From: Amycolatopsis vastitatis
GTDB taxonomy: Bacteria > Actinomycetota > Actinomycetes > Mycobacteriales > Pseudonocardiaceae
Direction: 5' to 3'
Length of the DNA stretch: 64,000 nt
NCBI RefSeq assembly: GCF_002234595.1
Contig: NZ_NMUL01000005.1
Coordinates: 372,001 to 436,000 of the forward strand
Shown in pieces: positions 16,030 to 26,109 of this stretch. The notes under the pieces were generated by a model. The model was not told the DNA's origin and made no database searches. It saw only the letters and a program-made list of their open reading frames with translations. Position numbers and translations under genes: made by a program. The stretch's first letter is position 1. Every line of letters begins with the position of its first letter.

Positions 16030-17298
16030 ATGACACACCAGCCGAAACTGAACGCACTCGCCGCCGCCGATCCCGCCATCGCCGGGCTCGTCGAGGGCGA
16101 AGCCCAGCGACAGCACGACAAGATCCGCCTGATCGCTTCGGAAAACTACGTCTCGCAGGCCGTGCTCGAAGCGACCGGCACTGTCCTCACCAACAAGTAC
16201 TCCGAGGGCTACGCGGGCAAGCGGTACTACGAAGGCCAGCAGTTCATCGACCAGGTCGAGCAGCTCGCCATCGACCGGGCGAAGGCCGTGTTCGGCGCCG
16301 ACCACGCGAACGTCCAGCCGTACTCCGGGTCGCCGGCGAACCTGGCCGCCTACCTCGCCTTCGCGCAGCCGGGTGACAACGTGCTCGGCATGGCGCTGCC
16401 GGACGGTGGCCACCTCACGCACGGGTGGGGCGTGTCCGCGACCGGCAAGTGGTTCACGCCGGTGCGCTACGGCGTCGCCAAGGAGACCGGCCGCGTCGAC
16501 CTCGACCAGGTGCGCGACCTCGCTCGCCAGCACCGGCCGAAGCTGATCTTCGCCGGCGGCACGGCGATCCCGCGGACGATCGATTTCCCGGCGTTCGCCG
16601 AGATCGCCGCCGAGGTGGACGCGGTGCTCGTCGCCGACATCGCGCACATCGCCGGGCTGGTCGCGGGCGGCGCGCACCCGTCGCCGGTCGGGCACGCGCA
16701 GGTGATCACGACGACGACGCACAAGACCCTGCGCGGCCCGCGTGGCGCGATGATCCTTTCGGACGCCGAGCACGCGAAGGCCGTCGACAAGGCGGTGTTC
16801 CCCGGCCTGCAGGGCGGGCCGCACAACCACACGACCGCCGCGATCGCGGTCGCGCTGCACGAGGCGCAGCAGCCGTCGTTCAGCGAGTACGCGCACCGGA
16901 TCGTCGCGAACGCCCGCGCGCTGGCCGACGCGCTGCTGGCCTGCGGCTACGACCTCGTGTCCGGCGGCACCGACAACCACCTGCTGCTGATCGACCTGAC
17001 GAACAAGGGCGTCGCGGGCAAGCCGGCCGCGCAGGCCCTCGACCGCGCGGGCATCGAGCTGAACTACAACACGGTGCCGTTCGACCCGCGCAAGCCGTTC
17101 GACCCGTCCGGCATCCGGCTCGGCACGTCCGCGATCACCACCCGCGGCCTCCGGCCGGAGCACCAGGTCGAGGTGGCGGCGTGGATCGACCGCACGATCA
17201 CCGCGGCGGCCGCCGACGACGAAGCCGTGCTGGACACGATCGCCGCGGAGATCCGCGAGTTCCTCGAGCCGTTCCCGATCCCCGGCTACTCCGCCTGA
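16030..17298 (+). CDS. glyA: Serine hydroxymethyltransferase
   Basis: 422 residues, full length. PLP enzyme interconverting serine plus THF with glycine plus 5,10-methylene-THF, the main one-carbon source for purine, thymidylate and methionine synthesis. Motifs: LIASENYVS, TNKYSEGYAGKRYY, the HLTHG segment, VVADIAHIAGLVA and the PLP-binding lysine in TTTHKTLRGPRG (about residue 230). ATG 16030 matches the family N-terminus; the frame upstream to 15952 lies in the riboswitch. Its 3' end overlaps the convergent IMPase-like gene by 13 bases. Confidence 0.97.
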   Translation: MTHQPKLNALAAADPAIAGLVEGEAQRQHDKIRLIASENYVSQAVLEATGTVLTNKYSEGYAGKRYYEGQQFIDQVEQLAIDRAKAVFGADHANVQPYSGSPANLAAYLAFAQPGDNVLGMALPDGGHLTHGWGVSATGKWFTPVRYGVAKETGRVDLDQVRDLARQHRPKLIFAGGTAIPRTIDFPAFAEIAAEVDAVLVADIAHIAGLVAGGAHPSPVGHAQVITTTTHKTLRGPRGAMILSDAEHAKAVDKAVFPGLQGGPHNHTTAAIAVALHEAQQPSFSEYAHRIVANARALADALLACGYDLVSGGTDNHLLLIDLTNKGVAGKPAAQALDRAGIELNYNTVPFDPRKPFDPSGIRLGTSAITTRGLRPEHQVEVAAWIDRTITAAAADDEAVLDTIAAEIREFLEPFPIPGYSA

Positions 17299-18047
17299 CC
17301 CAGCGCGTCGAGCACCAGTGCGTGCAGGGCCGGCGCGGTCGCGACGAAGCTGCCGGCCGACGGCGTCCACGGGGCGCCGCCGGCGGTGGTGACGACCGCG
17401 CCGGCCTCACGCGCGATCAGCGCGGCTCCGGCCAGGTTGGTCGCGTCGCGGCCGTACTGCCAGAACAGGTCCAGGCGCCCGGCGGCGACGTCGGCGACCT
17501 GCCACGACGTCGGCCCGAGGTTTCGCACCGCCGCGACTTCGCCGAGCACCGCGGTCAGCGACCGCCCGGCCGCTTCCGCGACGCCCGGCTGCTTCCCGAC
17601 GAACGGCGGCTGGCTGGTGGCCGCGACGGCCGCGTCCAGGGACTTCTTCCGTGACGGCTCGATCCGCTCGCCGTTCCGCCGGGCGCCTTCGCCGCGCAGC
17701 GCCGCGTAAGTCTCCCCGAGCCACGGCGAATGCAGCACGGCCAGTTCCGGTTCGCCGTCGCGCACCAGCGTCACGGTGAGGCAGTACTGCGGGAGGCCTT
17801 GGAGCAGCTGGACGGCGCCGTCCAGCGCGTCCACCACCCAGACCTCGCCGCCGGGCAGGTCGTCGAACTCGTCCGCCCACGCCGCTCCGGGCCGCAGCTC
17901 GGTGAGCGCGGCGCGGAAACCGGCGGCCAGTGGGTCGTCGATCGCCGAGAAGGCCGCGGCGAGCTCCTCGAACGAAGCGGGCGGCCGGGCAGGCGCGCGG
18001 ACGCCGCCGGCCAGGGTTTCCACGATGTCGATCACAGAGTTCAGCAT
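17286..18047 (-). CDS. Inositol monophosphatase-family protein
   Basis: 253 residues. IMPase fold: VWVVDALDGAVQLLQG corresponds to the metal-binding (I/V)DPIDGT motif, with the Asp residues kept and Thr replaced by Ala; ADEFDD supplies an upstream acidic ligand; RDATNLAGAALIAREAG corresponds to the WDxAAGxLxxxEAG motif. The changes suggest an altered substrate rather than a dead enzyme. Substrate unknown; relatives act on inositol phosphates, PAP or histidinol phosphate. Start at 18047 lacks a clear ribosome binding site. Convergent with and overlapping glyA; divergent from the Lrp-type regulator. Confidence 0.8.
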   Translation of the reverse strand: MLNSVIDIVETLAGGVRAPARPPASFEELAAAFSAIDDPLAAGFRAALTELRPGAAWADEFDDLPGGEVWVVDALDGAVQLLQGLPQYCLTVTLVRDGEPELAVLHSPWLGETYAALRGEGARRNGERIEPSRKKSLDAAVAATSQPPFVGKQPGVAEAAGRSLTAVLGEVAAVRNLGPTSWQVADVAAGRLDLFWQYGRDATNLAGAALIAREAGAVVTTAGGAPWTPSAGSFVATAPALHALVLDALGQAE

Positions 18048-18108
18048 GTGCCCAGGATTAGGCTGGGCCGGCTGACGCGGGTACTCCAGCCCGACGGGGT
18101 GAGCGGAA

Positions 18109-19047
18109 GTGGACTACGCAATGCAGCTGCTGACCGAAAACGAACAGCGGGTCGTCTCGGCGCTCCAGCTCGACGGCCGCGCGGGGCCGGGGCGGATCGC
18201 CGAAGTCCTCGATCTCTCGCCGCGGACCGTCACCCGCGTCATCGCGCGGCTCACCGCCGACGGCCGGCTGGCCGTCGTCAACGTCCCGAATCCGGCACAC
18301 GGCCTGCGTGGCGCGATGCTGTTGCGGGTCAAAGTCCTTCGCGGCCGGACGCCGGTGATCGCCGAAGGCCTGGCCAAGCGCGACGACGTCCTGTTCGTCG
18401 ACATCCTCGCCGGCGGTGAGGAGATCAGCGCCGTCGCGCTCGGCGGGCTCGACGGCCGGTTGGTGCACGACGCGCTGCCGTCGACGTCCGCGGTCACCGA
18501 ACTGCGCGCGCACTCGATCCTGCACGTCTTCTCCGATGCGACGCAGTGGCGCACCGGCTTGCTCACCGCCGAGGAGGTCGCCGCGCTCACCCCGGCGCCA
18601 CCCGGTGAAGACCTCACCCTGGACGAGCTCGACCGTCGGCTCCTGGCGCGGCTGGCGGTCGACGCGCGGCTCGGGCCGGGCGAGCTGGCCGCGGAGGCGC
18701 CGGAATCCACCGTTCGCCGCCGCCTCGACCGGCTGACCGCGGCCGGTCGTATTCGCACGTACGCGAACATCGACGTCCGCGCGCTCGGCCTGGCGGTCGA
18801 CGCCAACGTCTGGATGACCGTCCCGCCCGGCCGGCTCGACGAGGCCGGGCAGGTGCTGGCGAAGCACCCGGCGGTGCACGGGACCCTCGCCACCACCGGC
18901 GTCACGAACCTGATGGCCGCCGTGTGGTGCCGGGACACGAGCGACCTCTACGCCTTCGTGACCAGCCTCGACGTGCCATCCGCCGAGGTCACCGTGGTCG
19001 CGCGGGCCGTCAAGCGGGGAGGGAGACCGGGCTCACAGAAAATTTGA
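18109..19047 (+). CDS. Tandem Lrp/AsnC-family transcriptional regulator
   Basis: 312 residues, about twice a normal Lrp. Two winged-helix units are visible: residues 8-58 (ENEQRVVSALQLDGRAGPGRI, LSPRTVTRVIARL) and about 175-225 (LDELDRRLLARLAVDARLG, ESTVRRRLDRL), each followed by an alpha/beta RAM-like sensor domain. Fused double Lrp proteins are common in actinomycetes. GTG start preceded by GAGCGGAA. It is 93 bases upstream of the efflux pump gene on the same strand and likely controls it. The stretch between contains a dyad. Confidence 0.88.
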   Translation: MDYAMQLLTENEQRVVSALQLDGRAGPGRIAEVLDLSPRTVTRVIARLTADGRLAVVNVPNPAHGLRGAMLLRVKVLRGRTPVIAEGLAKRDDVLFVDILAGGEEISAVALGGLDGRLVHDALPSTSAVTELRAHSILHVFSDATQWRTGLLTAEEVAALTPAPPGEDLTLDELDRRLLARLAVDARLGPGELAAEAPESTVRRRLDRLTAAGRIRTYANIDVRALGLAVDANVWMTVPPGRLDEAGQVLAKHPAVHGTLATTGVTNLMAAVWCRDTSDLYAFVTSLDVPSAEVTVVARAVKRGGRPGSQKI

Positions 19048-19073
19048 TTGCACCATACAAGCTTCCCGAGGAA

Positions 19074-19092
19074 TACTTGGCTCAGACAAGTA
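19074..19092 (+). promoter_or_regulatory. Candidate operator ahead of the MFS pump
   Basis: TACTTG-N7-CAAGTA, a perfect 6-bp dyad, with further ACAAG motifs at about 19056 and 19102. Possible binding site of the adjacent Lrp-type regulator; no binding evidence. Confidence 0.4.
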
Positions 19093-19140
19093 GTTGAGCG
19101 GTACAAGCAACTGCCACGAAGGCTTCCGAGGGAGACCACC

Positions 19141-20796
19141 ATGAGCGACACCACCACGGCGGAAGGAGCAGCCGCTACGAACGGCAAACTGACTCACCGC
19201 CAGATCCTGACCGTGCTGTCCGGGCTGATGCTCGGCATGTTCCTCGCCGCGCTCGACCAGACCATCGTGTCGTCGTCGATGCGCACCATCGCCGACGAGC
19301 TCCACGGCCTGTCCCTGCAGGCCTGGGCCACCACGGCGTACCTGATCACCGCGACCCTGTCGACGCCGCTGTACGGCAAGCTGTCCGACCTCTACGGCCG
19401 CAAGCCCATGTACCTGACGGCGATCTCGCTGTTCCTGGTCGGCTCGCTGGCCAGCGGCATGGCGACGTCGATGTACGAGCTCGCCGCGTTCCGCGCCTTC
19501 CAGGGCCTCGGCGCCGGTGGCCTGATGTCCCTCGCGCTGGCGATCATCACCGACATCACCGCGCCGCGCGAGCGCAGCAAGTACCAGGGCTACTTCATGG
19601 CGGTGTTCGGCATCTCGAGCGTCGCGGGCCCGGTCGTCGGCGGGTTCTTCGCCGGCATCGACACCTTCGCCGGCATCACCGGCTGGCGCTGGGTCTTCCT
19701 CGTCAACGTCCCGATCGCGCTGGCCGCGCTGGTCGTCGTCACGAAGGTGCTGAACCTCCCGCACAGCCGCGTGGACCAGAAGGTCGACTACTGGGGTGCC
19801 GTGGCGCTGGCCACCGGCCTGGTGCCGCTGCTGATCGTCGCCGAGCAGGGCCGCGAGTGGGGCTGGGGTTCCGCCGCTTCAATCGCGATGTACGTCGTCG
19901 GCGCGCTGGGCGTGACCGCCTTCGTCTGGATCGAACGCCGGATGGGCGACGCCGCCCTGCTGCCGCTGCGCCTGTTCAACCGGCCGGTCTTCCGGATGTC
20001 GACGATCGTCACGGTCGTGCAGGGCGCCGGGATGTTCGGCGCGATGATGTCGCTGCCGCTGTACCTGCAGATCGTCAAGGGCGCGACGCCGACCCAAGCG
20101 GGCCTGCAGATGCTCCCGCTGACGCTGGGCATCATGGTCGCGAGCATGGGCAGTGGCGCGGTGATCTCCCGGACCGGCCGGTACAAGATGTTCGCGGTGG
20201 CCGGGATCGGCCTGATGGCGGCGGCGCTGTTCGCGCTGTCGACGATCACCGTCGACACCTCGCTGGCCTTCGTCATGGTGATCGCCTTCGTGATCGGCCT
20301 GGGCCTCGGCGCCTCGATGCAGACGCTGGTGCTGGCCGCGACCAACGACGTCCGCCCGCAGGACATCGGCGTCGCCACCTCGGCGGCGACGTTCTTCCGG
20401 CAGATCGGTGGCACGGCGGGCACCGCGGTGTTCCTGTCGATCCTCTTCGGCACGGTCGGCGACCGGATCGCGAACGCCATCCGCTCGGCGATGACCACGC
20501 CGGCCTACACGGCGGCGCTGGCGCAGCACCCGGAGTTCGCGAAGCAGATGCAGGGCGGCCTCGACGTCAACGACACGTCGTTCCTGTCGACGCTCGACCC
20601 GACGCTGGCCCGGCCGATCCTGCAGGGCTTCGCCGAGTCGATGAGCACGGTGTTCCTGGTCGGCGGGATCGTGCTGACCGTCGGCTTCGCGCTGGTGTGG
20701 TTCCTCAAGGAGAAGCCGCTGTCGGACAAGTCGGCGATGGAGCAGCGCGCGGACGCCGAAGCGGACGCCGCGCCGGCCCTCGCCCTGGCGCACTGA
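19141..20796 (+). CDS. DHA2-family multidrug efflux transporter (MFS, 14 TM)
   Basis: 551 residues of the EmrB/QacA type, exporting drugs or toxic metabolites by proton antiport. First helix LSGLMLGMFLAALDQTIVSSS carries the family Asp; LSDLYGRKPMYL is the motif A loop and RAFQGLGAGGLM follows. The helices continue to VFLVGGIVLTVGFALVWFL, and the tail is cytoplasmic and acidic. ATG 19141 has GAGGGAG upstream; an open frame to 19048 covers the promoter region. Ends at a perfect palindromic terminator. Confidence 0.95.
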   Translation: MSDTTTAEGAAATNGKLTHRQILTVLSGLMLGMFLAALDQTIVSSSMRTIADELHGLSLQAWATTAYLITATLSTPLYGKLSDLYGRKPMYLTAISLFLVGSLASGMATSMYELAAFRAFQGLGAGGLMSLALAIITDITAPRERSKYQGYFMAVFGISSVAGPVVGGFFAGIDTFAGITGWRWVFLVNVPIALAALVVVTKVLNLPHSRVDQKVDYWGAVALATGLVPLLIVAEQGREWGWGSAASIAMYVVGALGVTAFVWIERRMGDAALLPLRLFNRPVFRMSTIVTVVQGAGMFGAMMSLPLYLQIVKGATPTQAGLQMLPLTLGIMVASMGSGAVISRTGRYKMFAVAGIGLMAAALFALSTITVDTSLAFVMVIAFVIGLGLGASMQTLVLAATNDVRPQDIGVATSAATFFRQIGGTAGTAVFLSILFGTVGDRIANAIRSAMTTPAYTAALAQHPEFAKQMQGGLDVNDTSFLSTLDPTLARPILQGFAESMSTVFLVGGIVLTVGFALVWFLKEKPLSDKSAMEQRADAEADAAPALALAH

Positions 20797-20805
20797 CCGC
20801 GTGAA

Positions 20806-20839
20806 AAAGGCCCCTCGGGAAGCTTCCCGAGGGGCCTTT
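20806..20839. terminator. Perfect palindromic bidirectional terminator
   Basis: A 34-base perfect palindrome beginning AAAGGCCCCTCGGGA and ending in GGGGCCTTT, between the convergent efflux pump and pyrophosphatase genes. A/T ends give U tracts on both strands. Confidence 0.9.
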
Positions 20840-20849
20840 CGCGTGCGGG

Positions 20850-21368
20850 CTAGTGGGCCGCGCCGCCGTTGGCCGCGTCCTTGGCCAGGCGGTCGGTCTC
20901 GCGCTCGTACGAGCGGGCGATCTCGGCCTCGGCCTCGGTGCGGCCGACCCAGCTCGAGCCTTCGACGCTCTTGCCCGGCTCGAGGTCCTTGTAGACCTCG
21001 AAGAAGTGCTGGATCTCCAGCCGGTGGAACTCGTTCATGTGGTGGATGTCGCGCAGGTGCTCGAGGCGCGGGTCGTTCGACGGGACGGCGATGACCTTGT
21101 CGTCCGGGCCCTTCTCGTCGGTCATCCGGAACATGCCGATCGCGCGGCAGCGGATCAGGCAGCCCGGGAAGGTGGGCTCTTGGACGAGCACCATCACGTC
21201 GAGCGGGTCGCCGTCCTGGCCGAGGGTGTCGTCGATGAAGCCGTAGTCGGCCGGGTACTGCGTGGCCGTGAACAGGGTCCGGTCCAGCTTGATGCGGCCG
21301 GTCTTGTGGTCGACCTCGTACTTGTTGCGCTCCCCTTTGGGGATCTCGATCGTGACGTCGAACTCCAC
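20850..21368 (-). CDS. ppa: Inorganic pyrophosphatase (family I)
   Basis: 172 residues, cytosolic hexameric enzyme hydrolysing PPi to drive biosynthesis. Family signature: [41 protein letters not shown] (the metal-binding Asp cluster), DDKVIAV and the helix with [13 protein letters not shown]. The GTG start has GAGGAC about 7 bases upstream. The long frame extending to 22517 is antisense to dacB. Divergent from dacB, as in Mycobacterium (ppa/dacB pair). Confidence 0.97.
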   Translation of the reverse strand: MEFDVTIEIPKGERNKYEVDHKTGRIKLDRTLFTATQYPADYGFIDDTLGQDGDPLDVMVLVQEPTFPGCLIRCRAIGMFRMTDEKGPDDKVIAVPSNDPRLEHLRDIHHMNEFHRLEIQHFFEVYKDLEPGKSVEGSSWVGRTEAEAEIARSYERETDRLAKDAANGGAAH

Positions 21369-21543
21369 GCCTGTCCTCACTGCTTCTTTGGGTTGCGGGC
21401 ATGCCACGCGTCGCGGGCGGCAACCTTCATGACCGTCTTGACGTCTCCTAGTGTGGACTACGCCCTGCGTCGGGGTCGCATCGATGTCGGCCACGCGGCA
21501 TGTGAGCTTGGCCCCTCCCGGGGCGGGTGAGAAGGAGTGGTGG

Positions 21544-24045
21544 GTGCCGGAAAACGACCAGCCGATGTGGCCTTCGTCGGACGAAGACCGCTCGTCGTCC
21601 GGCGCGCGGAAGACCACTCCGATGTCCCTGCCCGACTCGCCGAAGAGCACCGGGAACGAACCGGGCGTGCCCAAGGTCACAGGCAGTGAGGCCCCGAAGG
21701 GCTCGTGGTTCGCGCCGAACGTCCCGCCCGAGCCGATCCCGGGGCTCAACGCCCCGGTGGAGGAGGAGCCCGCGCCGCCGCCGACCCCGGCCAAGCAGGA
21801 CCTGGCCGACCGGCTCGGCAGCCGCCAGCCGAAGCAGTCGCCGGTAGCGGAGGAGCCCCCGGCGGCGGAGGAGTCCCCGGTGGCGGAGGAGTCCCCGGTG
21901 GCGGAGGAGCCGTCCGTGGCGAAGGAGCCTCCGGCGGAGCTCGCCGAAGAGGGCACCCAGTACATCCAGGTGGAGCAGCCCGAGCAGAAGCCGGTCGCCC
22001 CGGCGAAGGAGCCTGCTGAGGCGCAGCCCGCTGAAGAAGGCACCCAGTACATCCAGGTCGAGCAGCCCGAGCAGAAGCCGGCCGCGCCGTCGTCGGCCGG
22101 GGAGAGCACCCAGTACATCGAGGTCAAGAAGGCGCCGCTGGTGCCGGTCGAGCGCGACGTCCGGCCCGACGAGCAGCAGGAGCGCCGCGAGGAGCCGCAG
22201 CAGCCGTGGCGTGAAGAGCTGCAGTTGTGGCGTGACGAGCAACAGCGCCGCGAAGAGCAGCTGAGCCGCGGAGAGAGCCAGAGCGCCGACGCGCGGCAGC
22301 GAACGGAGCAACTCCCCGACGCGCCCTGGGCCCAGCGCCTCGAAGTGCGGGACGACCGCACCGCCGAACCGGGCGACCGCCGTCCCGTGCTGCCGCCGGA
22401 GCCGCCGCGCGGCGTGGTGCCGTCGGCGTCCGCCGGGTCGCTGGCCCGGCCGCAGCGGATCGAGCCGGACGGGCAGCGGTTCGACGCCGAGGCGACCGTC
22501 GGGATCGAGCGGCCCACGCAGTTCCCCGGCGCCTTCCAGCAGCAACCCCAGCCCCGGACCGAGCCGCCCCGCGGCGATCAGCCCCGGCCCGAGCCGCCCG
22601 CCGAGCCGCCGTCCCCGCCCGCGGCCCAGGCGTCGTCCGCCGAGCCGCCGAAGAAACGGCGCAAGGGCAAGGTGATCGCGCTCGTCGTGGTCGTCCTGCT
22701 GCTCCTGGCCGGAGCCGGCTACGCCGCGTCGACGCCGAAGGTCTCGAACCGGCTGGGCCTGCCGTGGGCGCCGAACGCGCCCAAGGGGGACATGCCCGAG
22801 CCGGTCGCGGCGACGCGCCAGCTGCAGGGTCCGGCGACCGCCGGGTCGGCGCCGACCGCGAACGGCGTCAAGGCCGCGCTCGCGTCGGCAGCCGGGAACA
22901 GCGCGCTTGCGCAGCTCACCGGCAGTGTGATCGACCCGGCGACCGGGACCGTGCTCTGGGACCGCAACGCGTCGTCGGCGGTGACGCCCGCATCGACGAC
23001 GAAGGTGCTCACGGGCGCGGCCGCGCTGCTCTCGATGGACCCGAACACGCGGTTTTCGACGAAGATCGTCCAGGGTGCCGACCCGGGCACGGTGATCCTC
23101 GTCGGCGGCGGCGACCCCACCCTCACCGCGCTGCCGATCGGCACCGATTCGCCGCTGTACCCGGGCGCCGCGCACGTCGACGACCTCGTCGCGCAGGTGA
23201 AGAAGGCCCACCCGGGCGTCAAGAAGGTGCAGGTCGACCTGAGCCTGTTCAAGGGCGCGACGACCGCGCCGGGCTGGGACCCGGGCGACGCGCCGTCCAC
23301 GTTCGCCACGCAGATCTCGTCGGTGATGGCCGACGCCGGCCGCACGGACGCGAAGAACAACGGCTCCCAGCGCATCGCCAACGCGGGCACCGCGCTCGCG
23401 GGGACGATCGCGTCGAAGCTCAGCGCCTCGGCCGGCGGTCAGGCGACCGCGCCGAAGGACGCCAAGGTGCTCGCCGAGGTCAAGTCGGCCCCGCTGACCG
23501 AACTCGTCGCCGACATGATGGAGCTGTCCGACGACGTCCTCGCCGAGGCGCTGGCGCGGCAGGTCGCGCTGGCCAACGGGCAGGAGGCGAGCTTCGCCGG
23601 CGGCGCCGCGGCGACCCTCAAGGTGCTGAAGGACCACAGCTTCGACGTCTCCGGCGTGAAGCTGTCCGACGGCAGCGGCATCTCGAAGGAGAACAAGATT
23701 TCGGCGCGCGCACTGGTCCAGATCCTGGCGGCCGCGGCGGCGCCGGAGGGCAAGAACCCGGGCACGGCGAAGCTGCGCCCGCTGCTGGCGGGCCTCCCGG
23801 TGGCCGGCGGCTCCGGCACGCTCGCCGACAAGCGGTTCGACACGCCGGCGTCGCAGGCCGGCCGCGGCTGGGTGCGTGCCAAGACGGGCGCGCTCACCGC
23901 GGTGACCACCCTCGCCGGGCTGGTCCTCGACCAGGACGGCCGGGTGCTGGTGTTCGCGTTCATGTCCAACGGCGCCGACCAGGAACCCGCCCGCGACGGC
24001 GTCGACGCCCTCGCGACCAGCCTGCGCAAGTGCGGCTGTACGTAG
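21544..24045 (+). CDS. dacB: D-alanyl-D-alanine carboxypeptidase, PBP4 type, with long cytoplasmic region
   Basis: 833 residues. Residues 1-370 are a disordered Pro/Glu-rich cytoplasmic region with three (G/S)TQYI(Q/E)V repeats (about 137, 166 and 187). One membrane helix lies at about 375-396, then the extracellular S13 (PBP4) domain, which trims peptidoglycan stem peptides. SxxK active site: STTK in [11 protein letters not shown] (about 482). The SxN position reads SDD (about 660) instead of the usual SDN. KTG is present near 779. GTG 21544 is chosen for AAGGAG 6 bases upstream. Known synteny: pairs with ppa as Rv3627c/Rv3628. Confidence 0.93.
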   Translation: MPENDQPMWPSSDEDRSSSGARKTTPMSLPDSPKSTGNEPGVPKVTGSEAPKGSWFAPNVPPEPIPGLNAPVEEEPAPPPTPAKQDLADRLGSRQPKQSPVAEEPPAAEESPVAEESPVAEEPSVAKEPPAELAEEGTQYIQVEQPEQKPVAPAKEPAEAQPAEEGTQYIQVEQPEQKPAAPSSAGESTQYIEVKKAPLVPVERDVRPDEQQERREEPQQPWREELQLWRDEQQRREEQLSRGESQSADARQRTEQLPDAPWAQRLEVRDDRTAEPGDRRPVLPPEPPRGVVPSASAGSLARPQRIEPDGQRFDAEATVGIERPTQFPGAFQQQPQPRTEPPRGDQPRPEPPAEPPSPPAAQASSAEPPKKRRKGKVIALVVVVLLLLAGAGYAASTPKVSNRLGLPWAPNAPKGDMPEPVAATRQLQGPATAGSAPTANGVKAALASAAGNSALAQLTGSVIDPATGTVLWDRNASSAVTPASTTKVLTGAAALLSMDPNTRFSTKIVQGADPGTVILVGGGDPTLTALPIGTDSPLYPGAAHVDDLVAQVKKAHPGVKKVQVDLSLFKGATTAPGWDPGDAPSTFATQISSVMADAGRTDAKNNGSQRIANAGTALAGTIASKLSASAGGQATAPKDAKVLAEVKSAPLTELVADMMELSDDVLAEALARQVALANGQEASFAGGAAATLKVLKDHSFDVSGVKLSDGSGISKENKISARALVQILAAAAAPEGKNPGTAKLRPLLAGLPVAGGSGTLADKRFDTPASQAGRGWVRAKTGALTAVTTLAGLVLDQDGRVLVFAFMSNGADQEPARDGVDALATSLRKCGCT

Positions 24046-24112
24046 CCGGAGGACGCCGAACCGTACGAAGATCGTGGCCGGAAACCCGCCGGGGCCGGGT
24101 AGCGTCGGAAGG

Positions 24113-25150
24113 GTGAGTCAGGAAACGCAGACCCGCTCCATGGTCGACTGGGCGATCGCCGCGCAGACCGGCGCGTTGCTGGTGCGCGGTGGTCCGCAAG
24201 TCCCGCGCGAAGCGGCCGAAGCGGCCGTCACCGACCTGCGCGAGCTGACCGTCGAGGCCGAGGGGCACGTGCGGCAGCTGACGAACCTGGGCCTCGACCT
24301 GCCGCTGCTGCCCGGTGAAGTCGTCGACCGGCCCGGCTGGGTGCGCTCCGCCGCGGCCGGCCTGGACGCGCTGACCGGGCGGGCGCTGCCGCAGCAGGGC
24401 GGGCCGCTGGGGCCGATCCTGGCCGGCGGCGCCGGGGTGCAGACCGGGCTGGTGCTCGCGTTCCTCGCCAGCCGCGTGCTGGGCCAGTACGACCCGTTCG
24501 GCGGCCCCGACAAGGAAGGCCGCCTGCTGCTGGTCGCGCCGAACGTCGTCGCCGCCGAGCAGGCGATGGACGTGCCCGGCCACGACTTCCGGCTCTGGGT
24601 CTGCCTGCACGAGTGCACCCACCGGCTGCAGTTCACCGCGGTCCGGTGGCTGCGCGACTACTTCGCCGACGAGGTCGAGCGGCTGGTCTCCGGCCTCGCG
24701 GGCGGAGGCACCGACAGCCTGGCCGACCTGGTCGGCAGACTGCCCGAAGCGATCAAGCAGGGGCCGAAGCTGAACCTCGCCGAGCTGCTCCAGTCGCCGA
24801 AGGAACGCGCGGTGTTCGACCGGCTGCTGGCGCTTTCGACGCTCCTGGAAGGGCACGCCGACTACGTGATGGACGCTGTCGGGCCGCAGGTCGTGCCGAG
24901 CGTCGACAAGATCCGCGCGCGGTTCACCGCCCGGCGCAAGGGCGGCGGCGTCTTCGACCGGCTGCTGCGCGCGCTGCTCGGCGTCGACGCGAAGATCCGT
25001 CAGTACGAAGAAGGCGCGAAGTTCACGAAGCATGTCGTGGACGCCGTCGGCATGGACGGCTTCAACGCCGTCTGGCGGTCGCCGAACACCCTGCCGTCGC
25101 GCGCCGAGATCTCCGATCCGGCGGCGTGGGTCCGGCGCCTGCACGGATGA
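24113..25150 (+). CDS. Zinc-dependent metalloprotease-like protein (DUF2342 family)
   Basis: 345 residues, homologous by motif and position to Rv3626c. HECTH (about 165-169, the HExxH zinc site) and a downstream EGHADYVMD fit a gluzincin-like fold. Also DWAIAAQTGALLV at the N-terminus and an all-helical middle. No signal peptide. Biological substrate unknown. GTG 24113 is the best start by family length, although its GGAAGG is unusually close. It overlaps tilS by 4 bases (ATGA), so the two are co-translated. Confidence 0.87.
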   Translation: MSQETQTRSMVDWAIAAQTGALLVRGGPQVPREAAEAAVTDLRELTVEAEGHVRQLTNLGLDLPLLPGEVVDRPGWVRSAAAGLDALTGRALPQQGGPLGPILAGGAGVQTGLVLAFLASRVLGQYDPFGGPDKEGRLLLVAPNVVAAEQAMDVPGHDFRLWVCLHECTHRLQFTAVRWLRDYFADEVERLVSGLAGGGTDSLADLVGRLPEAIKQGPKLNLAELLQSPKERAVFDRLLALSTLLEGHADYVMDAVGPQVVPSVDKIRARFTARRKGGGVFDRLLRALLGVDAKIRQYEEGAKFTKHVVDAVGMDGFNAVWRSPNTLPSRAEISDPAAWVRRLHG

Positions 25151-26106
25151 CCGGGCAGGCGGTCGCGGCCGTCCGCCGGGCCGTCCGCGCCTTCCTGGAG
25201 TCCGTCGACGCACCGCCGGAGCTGTGCGTCGCGGTCTCCGGCGGCGCCGACTCCCTCGCGCTGGCCGAGGCCACCGCGTACGTCGGGCACCGCCGCGGGC
25301 ACGTCGTCCGCGCCCTGGTCGTCGACCACGGGCTGCAGGACGGCTCGGCGAAGATCGCGCGTGACGCCGCCGCCGCGGCGAAGGCCCTCGGCGCCGACGA
25401 AGCCGAGGTGCGCCAGGCCGAGGTGACCGGCCCGGGCGGCCCGGAAGCCGCCGCGCGCAAGGCCCGGTACCGGGCGCTGGCCGGCCACGACCTCGTCCTG
25501 CTCGGGCACACCCTCGACGACCAGGCCGAAACCGTCCTGCTCGGGCTCGGCCGCGGCTCCGGCCCGCGCAGCGTCGCCGGCATGCGGCCGCACGACCCGC
25601 CGTGGGGCCGTCCGCTGCTCGCCGTCCCGCGCGCCACCACCCGGGCGGCCTGTGCCGAGCTCGGCGTCGAACCGTGGGACGACCCGCACAACGCCGAGCC
25701 GCGCTTCACGCGCGTCCGGTTGCGCACCGAAGTGCTGCCGTTGCTGGAAGACGTCCTCAACGGCGGGGTGGCGGCCGCGCTCGCCCGCACGGCCGCGCAG
25801 CTGCGCGAGGACAACGAGGCATTGGACACAGTGGCGGAGGAGATCTTCACCCGGGCGGGCGGCCCCGATGGGCTGGATGTGGCCATCCTCGCGGCGGAGC
25901 CGCCGGCGGTCCGGCGGCGGGTTCTCCGCAGGTGGCTGCTGGCATCGGAGGTGCGCGAACTCACTGACGCGCACCTCCGCGCGGTCGACGCGCTCGTCGC
26001 CCGGTGGCGTGGACAGGGCGGCGTCTGGCTGCCGGGCAACTTGGAAGCGCGCCGGGCGCATGGCAGGCTCTGCGTCATCTCCCAACCCACCACCCGAGGG
26101 GAATGA
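25147..26106 (+). CDS. tilS: tRNA(Ile)-lysidine synthetase
   Basis: 319 residues; ATP-dependent ligation of lysine to C34 of tRNA-Ile(CAU), essential for reading AUA. The PP-loop SGGADSLAL lies at about 31-39; VDHGLQ, the HTLDDQAETVLLGL segment, PLL and the WDDPHN motif complete the N-type ATPase domain. The C-terminal part is the short actinobacterial form. Start overlaps the stop of the previous gene; followed after 3 bases by hpt. tilS-hpt-ftsH linkage is widely conserved. Confidence 0.95.
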   Translation: MTGQAVAAVRRAVRAFLESVDAPPELCVAVSGGADSLALAEATAYVGHRRGHVVRALVVDHGLQDGSAKIARDAAAAAKALGADEAEVRQAEVTGPGGPEAAARKARYRALAGHDLVLLGHTLDDQAETVLLGLGRGSGPRSVAGMRPHDPPWGRPLLAVPRATTRAACAELGVEPWDDPHNAEPRFTRVRLRTEVLPLLEDVLNGGVAAALARTAAQLREDNEALDTVAEEIFTRAGGPDGLDVAILAAEPPAVRRRVLRRWLLASEVRELTDAHLRAVDALVARWRGQGGVWLPGNLEARRAHGRLCVISQPTTRGE

Positions 26107-26109
26107 CCC

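Noticed and set aside
17286..18047. IMPase-like protein as a dead enzyme
   Set aside because: Metal-binding aspartates are kept despite a Thr to Ala change, so loss of activity is not supported.
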